From an uncultured Subdoligranulum sp. (GTDB lineage: Bacteria > Bacillota > Clostridia > Oscillospirales > Ruminococcaceae), in assembly GCA_904374465.1 (NCBI GenBank), contig CAJFFY010000006.1:1-64000 (forward strand): DNA of 64,000 nt, in the 5' to 3' direction. Within the stretch, counting starts at the first letter, position 1, and every line of letters starts with the position of its first letter. Positions 34,084 through 42,132 of the stretch are shown piece by piece. Made by a program: the position numbers and the translations under genes. The notes under the pieces were generated by a model, which worked only from the letters and a program-made list of their open reading frames with translations, was not told where the DNA came from and searched no databases.

Positions 34084-34836
34084 GTGAATAAATTCGAAGT
34101 CAAAAACATGGACCTGTACTACGGCAGTTTCCATGCACTGAAAGATATCAACATTTCCATCCCCGAAAAAGAGATCACCGCCTTCATCGGCCCTTCGGGC
34201 TGCGGCAAATCCACCTTTCTGAAAAGCCTGAACCGGATGAACGACCTGGTGGAAGGGTGCCGCATCTCCGGCGACATCCTGCTGGACGGCGTGGATATCT
34301 ACAAGGACAAGATGGACGTCAACGTGCTGCGCAAGCGGGTGGGCATGGTCTTCCAGAAGCCCAACCCCTTCCCCATGTCCATCTATGACAACATCGCCTA
34401 CGGTCCGCGTACCCACGGCATCCACAACAAGGCCCAGCTGGACGAAATCGTTGAGCGCTCCCTGCGCGGCGCCGCCATCTGGGACGAGGTGAAGGACCGG
34501 CTGAACAAGAGCGCCCTGGGCATGTCGGGCGGCCAGCAGCAGCGCCTTTGCATCGCCCGCGCCCTGGCCGTGGAGCCGGAGGTGCTGCTCATGGACGAAC
34601 CCACCAGCGCCCTGGACCCCATCTCCACCTCCAAGGTGGAGGAGCTGGCCATGGACCTCAAACAGAACTACACCATCATCATGGTCACCCACAACATGCA
34701 GCAGGCTGCCCGTATTTCCGACAAGACCGCCTTCTTCCTGCTGGGCGAACTGGTGGAGATGGGCCCCACCGAGAGCGTCTTTGCGACGCCCGTGGACAAA
34801 CGTACCGAAGATTACATCTCCGGCCGCTTCGGTTGA
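34084..34836 (+). CDS. pstB: Phosphate ABC transporter ATPase PstB
   Basis: ATP-hydrolysing subunit of the phosphate importer, 250 residues, the normal length. It has Walker A GPSGCGKST, Q-loop FQKPNPFPMS, signature MSGGQQQR, Walker B VLLMDEP and the switch His in MVTHNM. The GTG at 34084 is preferred as start because GAGGGG lies nine bases before it and MNKFEVKNMDLYYG aligns with family N-termini; a TTG at 34063 overlapping the pstA stop is an alternative. Confidence 0.96.
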   Translation: MNKFEVKNMDLYYGSFHALKDINISIPEKEITAFIGPSGCGKSTFLKSLNRMNDLVEGCRISGDILLDGVDIYKDKMDVNVLRKRVGMVFQKPNPFPMSIYDNIAYGPRTHGIHNKAQLDEIVERSLRGAAIWDEVKDRLNKSALGMSGGQQQRLCIARALAVEPEVLLMDEPTSALDPISTSKVEELAMDLKQNYTIIMVTHNMQQAARISDKTAFFLLGELVEMGPTESVFATPVDKRTEDYISGRFG

Positions 34837-34851
34837 TGGAAGGAGAAGATT

Positions 34852-35538
34852 ATGGCTTTTACAATGCCCTACAGCAGCCGCAAGGTGTACGATGCCGAGC
34901 TCATGCAGCTGGACACCATGCTGGCCCGGATGGGCCACGCCGCCGGCGGCTCCATCGAAAGCGCCATGCGCGCTTTGCGCACCGGCGACATTGAACTGGC
35001 CCGCAGCGTCATTGCCCGGGACAGCGAGATTGACGCCGCCGAGCATGAGATTGAACACCGCTGCCTGTCGCTGTTCTTGCGCCAGCAGCCGGTGGCGGGC
35101 GACCTGCGCAAGGTGTCCACCGCCCTGAAAATGGTCACCGATATCGAGCGCATTGCCGACCAGGCCAGCGATATTGCCGAGATCACCCTGCACCTGCACC
35201 CCGAAGGGGCCCGCACGGTGGGCGTGATGGAGGACCTGGACAAGATGGGCGAAGTGGCCCTGCATATGGTCAAGGACGCCATTGCCGCCTATGTGCAGGT
35301 GGATCTGTCCATGGCCGCCCAGGTCATTGCCAAGGACGACGACTGCGACGCCATGTTCAGCAAGATCAGCACCGAGATTGCCCAGTACATTGCGGCCCAT
35401 CCCACCGATGCCGAAACCGCGCTGGACCTGTTCATGATCAGCAAGTATCTGGAACGCCTGGGCGACCACGCCGTCAATGTGGCCGAATGGGTGGAGTTCC
35501 TCAAGACCGGCGTGCACAAGGCGCGCAAGATCGTCTGA
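34852..35538 (+). CDS. phoU: Phosphate signalling protein PhoU
   Basis: All-helical regulator of 228 residues with two three-helix PhoU repeats; metal-site motifs DIERIADQASDIAE and YLERLGDHAVNVAEW are both present. In the family it links the Pst transporter state to the PhoR kinase and dampens the response when phosphate is plentiful. AAGGAGAAG precedes the start. It is the last gene of the pst operon. Confidence 0.95.
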   Translation: MAFTMPYSSRKVYDAELMQLDTMLARMGHAAGGSIESAMRALRTGDIELARSVIARDSEIDAAEHEIEHRCLSLFLRQQPVAGDLRKVSTALKMVTDIERIADQASDIAEITLHLHPEGARTVGVMEDLDKMGEVALHMVKDAIAAYVQVDLSMAAQVIAKDDDCDAMFSKISTEIAQYIAAHPTDAETALDLFMISKYLERLGDHAVNVAEWVEFLKTGVHKARKIV

Positions 35539-35583
35539 TTTCCGGCGACGCTTTACCAAACCATTCCCTTATTTTCCTATACC

Positions 35584-35622
35584 ACCAAAACGGGGTCTGT
35601 CTTCGGGCAGGCCCCGTTTTGG
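35584..35622 (+). terminator. Terminator of the pst operon
   Basis: An 11-bp stem (35584-35594 with 35612-35622) with further inner pairing and a TTTT tract in the descending arm. Confidence 0.7.
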
Positions 35623-35672
35623 CATGCCCGGCCGGGTCAACCCCCGCAGCAGAAATTGTGGGCAAAGGACGG

Positions 35673-35701
35673 TTGATTCCTGGGGCCGGCTGCGGTACAA
35701 T
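35673..35701 (+). promoter_or_regulatory. Promoter of the Nudix-methyltransferase-membrane protein unit
   Basis: TTGATT (35673-35678), 17 bases, TACAAT (35696-35701), 39 bases before the start codon. Confidence 0.75.
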
Positions 35702-35740
35702 AGGGGCATAGTCAATTCCACCCGCAAAGGAGTGCATCTC

Positions 35741-36286
35741 ATGCCCCATACCGAAACCATGCTGGAAAGCAAGGAAATTTTTAAAGGAAGAGTCATCCGT
35801 GTGACGCTGGACACCGTCCGGCTGGAAAACGGCAACACCAGCACCCGCGAAGTGGTGCACCACCACGGCGGCGCCTGCATCCTGCCCGTGGACGGGGACG
35901 GCAACGTGTACATGGTCCGCCAGTTCCGCTACGCCATGGGGGAGGAAATCTGGGAACTGCCCGCCGGCAAGCTGGAAGCGGGGGAGGATCCCTTCGAGGC
36001 CGCCCAGCGCGAACTGGGCGAGGAGTGCGGCCTGACCGCCGACCACTTCACCGACCTGGGGGTGGTGTACGCCACCGTGGGCTATGACAGCGAAAAAATC
36101 TACGTCTGGGCCGCCACCGGGCTGCATCCCGTGGCGCAGCATCTGGACCCCGACGAGTTCCTGGACGTGGTCAAGATGCCCTTTGACAAGGCCCTGGGCA
36201 TGGTGCTGGACGGCACCATCCGGGATTCCAAGACCCAGGTGGGCCTGATGAAATACGCGCTGCTGCGCCAGAAGCAGGGTGAGTAA
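35741..36286 (+). CDS. Nudix hydrolase, ADP-ribose pyrophosphatase type
   Basis: Hydrolyses nucleoside diphosphates linked to another moiety; the sequence most resembles ADP-ribose pyrophosphatases (NudF/YqkG). 181 residues with a complete Nudix box, GKLEAGEDPFEAAQRELGEE followed by CGL (Mg-binding RE and EE present). LPAGK just before the box is typical of ADP-sugar enzymes. The ATG at 35741 follows AAAGGAG. It overlaps the next gene by eight bases. Confidence 0.9.
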   Translation: MPHTETMLESKEIFKGRVIRVTLDTVRLENGNTSTREVVHHHGGACILPVDGDGNVYMVRQFRYAMGEEIWELPAGKLEAGEDPFEAAQRELGEECGLTADHFTDLGVVYATVGYDSEKIYVWAATGLHPVAQHLDPDEFLDVVKMPFDKALGMVLDGTIRDSKTQVGLMKYALLRQKQGE

Positions 36287-36965
36287 CCCCGAAATCCTGG
36301 ACCATGGCACCCGGGTGTACACGGCGCCGGGGGCTACCTTCGGCACCGACGCGCTGCTGCTGGCCCGGTTTGCCAGGCCCCGCCCCGGGGAACGGGCGCT
36401 GGACCTGTGCAGCGGCTGCGGCATTGTGGCGCTGGTCTGGCATGACGAGGGTCACCGGGGCCCCTGCACGGCGGTGGAACTGGACCCCGACGCCAGCGCC
36501 CTGTGCGCCGCGGCCGTCCGGGACAACGACGCCGGGCACATCACGCCGCTGTGCGCCGACCTGCGGGATTTCTGCCGGGCCGGACCGGAACAGGGCGGGT
36601 ATGATTTTGCCGCCTGCAACCCTCCCTACTTTGCCGCCGGCCCCCGCAGCCCCGACACCCGGCGGGCCACCGCCCGCCACACCGACAGCTGTACCCTGGC
36701 CGACGCGGTACAGGCGGCGGCCCGGGCTCTGCGGGAAGGCGGACGCTTTGTGCTGTGCCACCGCCCCGACCAGCTGGCCGAGGTGCTGTGCACCCTGCGC
36801 GCCGCCCGGCTGGAACCCAAACGGCTGGCCTTTGTGCGCCAGCGCGCCGGCAGCATTCCCGGGCTGTTCCTGGTGGAAGCCCAGAAGGGCCGCCGCCCCG
36901 GACTGCGCCTGGAGGCGGACCTGCTCATCGAGACCGGCGCTGCCCGGTACGGAAAACAAGAATAA
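36279..36965 (+). CDS. SAM-dependent methyltransferase, TrmN6-like
   Basis: Class I methyltransferase of 228 residues, related to tRNA1(Val) adenine N6-methyltransferases. FGTDALLLARFA precedes the SAM motif LDLCSGCGIVAL, the acidic VELDPDA and the catalytic NPPYFAAG (amino-methyltransferase NPPY). The start is GTG at 36279 inside the end of the Nudix gene (GTGAGTAAC). The RNA target is inferred from family only. Confidence 0.87.
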   Translation: MSNPEILDHGTRVYTAPGATFGTDALLLARFARPRPGERALDLCSGCGIVALVWHDEGHRGPCTAVELDPDASALCAAAVRDNDAGHITPLCADLRDFCRAGPEQGGYDFAACNPPYFAAGPRSPDTRRATARHTDSCTLADAVQAAARALREGGRFVLCHRPDQLAEVLCTLRAARLEPKRLAFVRQRAGSIPGLFLVEAQKGRRPGLRLEADLLIETGAARYGKQE

Positions 36966-36977
36966 GGAGAAAACAAC

Positions 36978-37757
36978 ATGCCGCTGTTCAATATGCATTA
37001 CGACCGCCCGGGTCCGGGCGTCAACCCCGATACCCCCCGCAAGAAGGGGGCGGCCCGCTTCATTGAGGTGCTGGGCCGGGATGTGAGTTCCTTCTGGCTG
37101 GCCAGCTTCCTGGCGGTGGTCAGCGCCCTGCCCTTCGCCCTGGGGGTTTGGTTCTCGGTGGAAACCCACGCCATTCTGCCCATGCTGGTGGCGGGGGTTC
37201 TGGGCGGCATGATCGCCGCGCCCCAGCTCTGCGGTCTGCAGGACACCATTCTGCGCAGCCTGCGGGATGAACCCGGCTACTGGTGGGTGACCTACCGCCG
37301 CGCCTGGAAGCGCAACGCCAAGGCGTCGCTGCTGCCCGGAGCCCTGGGGGGCGTACTGCTGGCCACCCAGATCTTCTCGGCCCTGCATCTGAGTACCACC
37401 CAAAGCTCCCTGATGCCGGTGGCGCTGCTGGTGGGGGGCATCCTGCTGGCGGGGCTGGCCCAGTACATCTTTGCCCAGGTGGCCCTGCTGGATATGTCCT
37501 TCGGCGGCATCGTCAAAAACGCCGTCTTCCTGTTCCTGGGGTATCTGCCCCGCACCCTGCTGGGGGTGGTGTGGCAGCTGCTCTACTGGGGCGCGGTGGC
37601 GCTGTTCTGGCCCATCAGCTCTTTTGTGGTCATCATTGCGGGATTCTGGCTGCCGTCGCTGCTCAGCCTGATGGCCATTTACCCTGCCTTGGACAAGAGT
37701 TTCCATATCGAGGAAACCATCAAAAAAATGCGTGAGAAGGACCTTCAGGAACCGTGA
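36978..37757 (+). CDS. Hypothetical membrane protein, DUF624/YesL-like
   Basis: 259 residues with five to six membrane segments. A soluble N-terminus (about 35 residues) is followed by helices and a central loop with YWWVTYRRAWKRNAKASL, where a tryptophan/arginine-rich stretch resembles DUF624 proteins. The C-terminus is charged (IEETIKKMREKDLQEP). No enzymatic motif is seen. It is the last gene of the three-gene unit, after AAGGAG and before a strong terminator. Confidence 0.75.
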   Translation: MPLFNMHYDRPGPGVNPDTPRKKGAARFIEVLGRDVSSFWLASFLAVVSALPFALGVWFSVETHAILPMLVAGVLGGMIAAPQLCGLQDTILRSLRDEPGYWWVTYRRAWKRNAKASLLPGALGGVLLATQIFSALHLSTTQSSLMPVALLVGGILLAGLAQYIFAQVALLDMSFGGIVKNAVFLFLGYLPRTLLGVVWQLLYWGAVALFWPISSFVVIIAGFWLPSLLSLMAIYPALDKSFHIEETIKKMREKDLQEP

Positions 37758-37762
37758 TTCCG

Positions 37763-37798
37763 GCCGGGGCCCCGCCTGCTGCGGGGCCCCGGCTTTTT
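37763..37798 (+). terminator. Terminator after the membrane protein gene
   Basis: A perfect 13-bp GC stem (37763-37775 with 37781-37793) followed by five Ts. Confidence 0.93.
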
Positions 37799-37809
37799 GC
37801 CGCCCTGCC

Positions 37810-37838
37810 TTGCGCCGGTTCCCCAAAAAGGGTATAAT
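37810..37838 (+). promoter_or_regulatory. Main promoter of the surface-glycan cluster
   Basis: TTGCGC (37810-37815), 17 bases, perfect TATAAT (37833-37838), 41 bases before the first glycosyltransferase gene. Confidence 0.8.
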
Positions 37839-37879
37839 AGCAAAATAGGTGAACTCTATCCAAAAGGGGGCAAAACGGC

Positions 37880-39043
37880 ATGAACATTCTGCTGGTACAC
37901 TGTCATTACCGGCTGCCCGGCGGGGAGGATGCCGTCTTTGCCGCCGAGCGCGCCCTGCTGGAACGGCACGGCCACCGGGTGGTGGTCTATGAGCGCAGCA
38001 ACGAGGAAGCAGCCCACGGCATGGCCAAGGCACTGTTGCCGCTGCGCGCGGTCTGGAACGGCGCCGCCGCCCGGGAGGTAGCCGACCTGATCCGGCGGGA
38101 GCACATCGAAGCCGTGCACATCCACAACACGCTGCTGCTGCTCAGCCCCGCCGTGGTGCGGGCGGCCAAAGGCACCGGCGTGCCGGTGGTGCAGTCGCTG
38201 CACAACTTCCGGCTGTTCTGTCCCAACGGTATCCTGCTGCGGGACGGCACCGTCTGCGAGGACTGCCCCCACCACGGGCTTTCCTGCGCGCTGCGTCACC
38301 GGTGCTACCGGGGCAGCCTGGTGCAGACCGCCGTGGTGGCGGCCGCCTACGCTTTGCACCGCCGCCTGGGCACCTGGCGGGGGGTCACGATGGTGGCCCT
38401 GACGGAATTCGACCGCCGCAAACTGATGGAATTCAACCACGAGCGCCCCACCTTTGATGCGGACCGGCTGGTGGTTAAACCCAACCCGGTGCACGTTCCC
38501 CCGGTGGAAGTGCTGCCCTGGGCGCAGCGCAAACCCCAGATGCTGTTTGCCGGCCGCCTGGAGGAGCTCAAGGGCCTGCGGGTGGTGCTGGAGGCCTGGC
38601 AGCAGCTGGGCGAAGCGGCCCCCGACCTGCTGGTGGCGGGGGAGGGGCCCCTGGGGGACTGGGCCCGGGCGACCGCCGGGCCCAAGGTGCGCTTTCTGGG
38701 CCAGCTGCCCCCCGACGAACTGCACCGCCATATGGCCGAAAGCCGAGCGGTCGTCGCCGCCAGCCTTTGTTACGAGAGCTTTGCCCTGGTGCCGGCGGAA
38801 GCCCACACCCTGGGTACGCCGGTGCTGGCCAGTGACCTGGGCAACGTGGGGGCGTCGGTGCGGCAGGGCATCGACGGACTGCGCTTTGCCCCCGGCAACG
38901 CCAAGGCCCTGGCCGGGGCGGTGCAGGCGCTGTCCGCCATGCAGTTTGACTGCGCGGCCATTGCCGCCGCGGCCCGCCGTACCTACGACGAAGAAGAAAA
39001 CTACCGCACCCTGCTGCGTCTGTATAAAAAGGAAAGAACATGA
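37880..39043 (+). CDS. Glycosyltransferase family 4
   Basis: GT-B fold retaining glycosyltransferase, 387 residues. The N-terminal acceptor half has HCHYRLPGGEDAVF and a Cys-rich insert (CEDCPHHGLSCALRHRC) common in one branch of GT4. The C-terminal donor half has FAGRLEELKG, GQLPPDELHRHMAES and the E-x7-E region SLCYESFALVPAEAHTLG. Sugar and acceptor are unknown. It opens the glycan cluster and overlaps the next gene by four bases (ATGA). Confidence 0.9.
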   Translation: MNILLVHCHYRLPGGEDAVFAAERALLERHGHRVVVYERSNEEAAHGMAKALLPLRAVWNGAAAREVADLIRREHIEAVHIHNTLLLLSPAVVRAAKGTGVPVVQSLHNFRLFCPNGILLRDGTVCEDCPHHGLSCALRHRCYRGSLVQTAVVAAAYALHRRLGTWRGVTMVALTEFDRRKLMEFNHERPTFDADRLVVKPNPVHVPPVEVLPWAQRKPQMLFAGRLEELKGLRVVLEAWQQLGEAAPDLLVAGEGPLGDWARATAGPKVRFLGQLPPDELHRHMAESRAVVAASLCYESFALVPAEAHTLGTPVLASDLGNVGASVRQGIDGLRFAPGNAKALAGAVQALSAMQFDCAAIAAAARRTYDEEENYRTLLRLYKKERT

Positions 39044-40017
39044 ATCAACTCTACCGCGCCCTGCATATGCCGCCCGGACGGCTTTTCCGCAAGCTGACGG
39101 GCGAAAAGGAAATCTATACCATCGCCGTGCGCCCGCTGCCCACGGCGGAAGGCACCGACCCGCTGCCCGCCCTGGGGGCGGGCCCCTACACTCCGCTGCC
39201 CGGACGGACGGGGTTCTGGTATGCCGACCCGCTGCTGTACCGCCGGAGCGGTACCCGGTATCTCTTTGCCGAGGCCATGGACCTTTCCGCCGGCAAGGGC
39301 CGCATCGAGGTATGCACCCTGGCCGATGACGGTACGGCGGGGGACTGGCAGGTGGCCCTGGAGGAGTCCTTCCACCTGTCTTTCCCCACGGTGTTTGACT
39401 GGAACGGCGAAACCTGGATGATTCCCGAAACCGGCAGCGACCACAGCCTGCGGCTCTACCGCTGCCGGGAATTCCCCACCGGGTGGGAACTGGTGCAGCG
39501 GTTTGCGGTGGACGGGGAACTGTGCGATACCATTCTGGTGGACCGCACGCAGTCGGCGCTGACCCTGCTTTGCAGCGAAACCAAGCCGGACAACCAGCTG
39601 TTTGTGCGGTACCGGCGTTTTACGCTGTGCAAAGCCGAGGAACCGGGCGAGCCGTTGCCCGGCACCGAGCCGCCGGAACCCACCGGCGAACCCTTCGAGC
39701 TGCTGCCCGACGAGGCCTTCAACCTGCAGCACCGGGACTTTGACCTGACCAGCCGCAACGCGGGGCCGCTGTTTCTGCTGGGAGAGCAGGTCATCCATCC
39801 CACCCAGGTCAGCACCAAGGTGGATTACGGTGTCTATCTGCAGTTTTCGGCCCGGCGGGGCAATTCCCAGGTACCGCTGTGTGCCGCCATGCCCCAGTCG
39901 GTCCGCATTGCGGGGTTGGACCCCGCCGACGTGATCGGCATCCATACCTATTGCCGCGATGATGTGCTGGAAATCATCGACGGGCGTTATCTGACCAAGG
40001 TGAAAACGGACGCATGA
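39040..40017 (+). CDS. Beta-propeller protein (GIPC transferase N-terminal-like domain)
   Basis: 325 residues resembling the five-bladed, GH43-like propeller domain found beside glycosyltransferases and annotated as glucosamine inositolphosphorylceramide transferase N-terminal. Repeating blade motifs are GFWYADPLLYRRSGTRYLFAE, FHLSFPTVFDWNGETWMIPE and FNLQHRDFDLTSRNAGPLFL. No signal peptide, so it is cytoplasmic. It may be a transferase or a processing enzyme for a cluster glycan; the role is not established. It overlaps both neighbours by four bases. Confidence 0.7.
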   Translation: MNQLYRALHMPPGRLFRKLTGEKEIYTIAVRPLPTAEGTDPLPALGAGPYTPLPGRTGFWYADPLLYRRSGTRYLFAEAMDLSAGKGRIEVCTLADDGTAGDWQVALEESFHLSFPTVFDWNGETWMIPETGSDHSLRLYRCREFPTGWELVQRFAVDGELCDTILVDRTQSALTLLCSETKPDNQLFVRYRRFTLCKAEEPGEPLPGTEPPEPTGEPFELLPDEAFNLQHRDFDLTSRNAGPLFLLGEQVIHPTQVSTKVDYGVYLQFSARRGNSQVPLCAAMPQSVRIAGLDPADVIGIHTYCRDDVLEIIDGRYLTKVKTDA

Positions 40018-41135
40018 AAACCATCGCCATTCCGCAGTTCTACTGCGGACCTTCGGGCCGCAAAGGCCTGTACAACCGGCAGGAGGTGGGCCTGGCCCGC
40101 GCCTTTGCGGCGCTGGGGGCCCGGGGCATTGTGCTCTATCCCGCCCCGGACGCCGCCGCCCCCACGGTGGAGGAACCGGAACCCAACGTGAAAATCTACT
40201 ACCTGCCGGTGCGGGCCCTGGGATCCCAGGCCTTTTTCAAAAGCTGGCAGGTCTTGCTGGATGAGCGGGTGGACGCCGTCCATGTGATGGGGGACAACTC
40301 CCCCGGGGTGCCCGCCCTCTACCGCTTTTGCCGGCGGCACGGCATCCTGTTTTACAGCCAGCTGGGGGCGCTGAAAAGCGCTTCCCCCCACAAAGCGGTG
40401 CGCCTTGTTATGGACCTTTTGCTGCGGCGCAACCTGGCTGTCTACAAAAAAACGCCCACCTACGCCAAAACACCCGCTGTGGCCGCCGAGCTGGAAAGCC
40501 TGGGCGTGCCCTGTGCCGGGTTGATGCCGGTGGGGCTGGACACGGCCATCATCCCCGACGTACCCGCCGAAAAGCCCAAGCTGCGGGGCGCCGTGGGCCT
40601 GGACCGGGACGCGAAAATCCTGATTTTTGTGGGCCGACTGGACCCCTACAAGCGGCCGCTGGACCTGGTGCCGCTGCTGCAGGCGGCGCCGGGTTGGCAG
40701 GCGGTCATCATCGGGCAGGGCAGTCAGGGCGACGCCCTGCGTGACGCCCTGGCCCGGGCGGGCCTGCTGGACCGCTGCCGGCTGATTCCCCAGCTGCCCA
40801 ACACGGCGGTGCATGTCTACTACCATGCCTGCGACGCCTTCGTGAACCTCAACGACCAGGAAATCTTTGGCATGAGCCTGCTGGAAGCCATGTATGCGGG
40901 CTGCCCGCCGGTGGCCCGCCATGCGCCGGGGCCGGACCTCATCATCGAGGACGGGGTCAGCGGGATTCTGTGCGACGATGTGGCGGCGATGGCTGCCGCC
41001 CTGGACCGGGTGGACGACATCATGGGGGCCGCCGCCCAGAAGCGAATCAACGAACATTTTCTGTGGCAGAACAGCGCCGAGGTGGCGCTGGCGCTGCTGC
41101 CCAACAAGCGGGAGGCCGCCCATGGACAACGATAA
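40014..41135 (+). CDS. Glycosyltransferase family 4
   Basis: GT-B glycosyltransferase of 373 residues. The donor half has ILIFVGRLDPYKRP, IIGQGSQGDALRDALA and the E-x7-E site NDQEIFGMSLLEAMYAGCPP. The N-terminus, QFYCGPSGRKGLYNRQE, resembles enzymes with a glycine-rich acceptor loop. Coupled to the previous gene by ATGA and overlapped for 14 bases by the next. Donor sugar unknown. Confidence 0.9.
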   Translation: MKTIAIPQFYCGPSGRKGLYNRQEVGLARAFAALGARGIVLYPAPDAAAPTVEEPEPNVKIYYLPVRALGSQAFFKSWQVLLDERVDAVHVMGDNSPGVPALYRFCRRHGILFYSQLGALKSASPHKAVRLVMDLLLRRNLAVYKKTPTYAKTPAVAAELESLGVPCAGLMPVGLDTAIIPDVPAEKPKLRGAVGLDRDAKILIFVGRLDPYKRPLDLVPLLQAAPGWQAVIIGQGSQGDALRDALARAGLLDRCRLIPQLPNTAVHVYYHACDAFVNLNDQEIFGMSLLEAMYAGCPPVARHAPGPDLIIEDGVSGILCDDVAAMAAALDRVDDIMGAAAQKRINEHFLWQNSAEVALALLPNKREAAHGQR

Positions 41136-42027
41136 CGCCCTGCTGGAAACCGCCCGCAATCTGTACAAAGGGTTGCGGTTCGGCATCAAATATCGCGGCG
41201 TCAAGGTGCTGCAAGCCCAGGCCGGCAACGATCTGGCCCGGGCGGCCGTGCAGCGGGGCGGGCCGTTCCTGTTTGCCCGCTGCGGCGCCACCGAGATGCG
41301 CACCGTGGCCGACTACCGTCACAACGGCGGCCATTTTACCGACCGCACCCGGCAGGATATTCAGAATCTGTCGGGAGTGTTCCCCACCGACGACGACACG
41401 CTGGGCCGCTTCTGCGATTTGTACGTAGCCTGCGCCCAGAGCGCCGATCTGTTGGCGCTGTGGGATGTGGGGGATGAGCGGGAGGTCATCCGGGGCTGCC
41501 AGGGGACCCTTTTCACTCAGCTGCGGGCGCTGGAACCCTACTACCACGCCCACCCCTGGAGTGCGGCGCTGGCCGGCAAAAAGGTGCTGGTGGTCCATCC
41601 TTTTAAAGAAACCATCCTGCGCCAGTATGCCCGGCGGGAACAGCTGTTCCCCGGCACCGACATCCTGCCGGCCTTCGCCAGCCTGACCGTGGTCCAGGCT
41701 GTGCAGGGGCTGGCCGGGCAACAGACCGACTATGCCAGCTGGTTTGACGCCCTGGCCGCCACGCAGGCGGAGATGGACGCCGCCGACTACGAGGTGGCCA
41801 TCATCGGGGCGGGGGCCTACGGTCTGCCGCTGGCTGCCCACGCCCGGGACACCGGCCACACGGCCATCCAGATGAGCGGCGCCACCCAGCTGCTGTTCGG
41901 CATACGGGGCAAGCGGTGGGACGACCACCCGGTCATCTCGAAACTGTACAACGACGCCTGGGTGCGCCCCGCCCCCGAGGAGGGAATCTCCCACCGGGAA
42001 ACGGTAGAGGGTGGCAGTTACTGGTAA
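41122..42027 (+). CDS. Putative GT-D fold glycosyltransferase-like protein
   Basis: 301 residues, cytoplasmic. FLFARCGATEMRTVADY near residue 50 resembles the RFGDGE-type motif of GT-D enzymes (DUF1792 relatives). VLVVHPFKETILRQYARR and YEVAIIGAGAYGLPLAAHARD followed by a GATQLLFGIRGKRW tail are seen in uncharacterised proteins of capsule clusters. It looks like an enzyme binding a nucleotide sugar, but the assignment is tentative. The ATG at 41122 follows GGGAGG inside the preceding gene; a palindromic repeat follows. Confidence 0.6.
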   Translation: MDNDNALLETARNLYKGLRFGIKYRGVKVLQAQAGNDLARAAVQRGGPFLFARCGATEMRTVADYRHNGGHFTDRTRQDIQNLSGVFPTDDDTLGRFCDLYVACAQSADLLALWDVGDEREVIRGCQGTLFTQLRALEPYYHAHPWSAALAGKKVLVVHPFKETILRQYARREQLFPGTDILPAFASLTVVQAVQGLAGQQTDYASWFDALAATQAEMDAADYEVAIIGAGAYGLPLAAHARDTGHTAIQMSGATQLLFGIRGKRWDDHPVISKLYNDAWVRPAPEEGISHRETVEGGSYW

Positions 42028-42066
42028 ACCAGCAGGTGCGCGTTGCCGTGCCGCCCTTGTGATTCG

Positions 42067-42106
42067 GTTTGGAGTTTCTTCGGTTCCTTCTTTGCAAAGA
42101 AGGAAC
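42067..42106. repeat. Dispersed palindromic repeat, copy 2
   Basis: GTTTGGAGTTTCTTCG (42067-42082) followed by a perfect 24-base palindrome with arm GTTCCTTCTTTG (42083-42106). Its lead-in differs from copy 1 at 20978 by one base and the palindrome centre TTCTTTGCAAAGAA is shared. Confidence 0.65.
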
Positions 42107-42132
42107 AAACGAACGAACAGAAAGGTTTTGCC

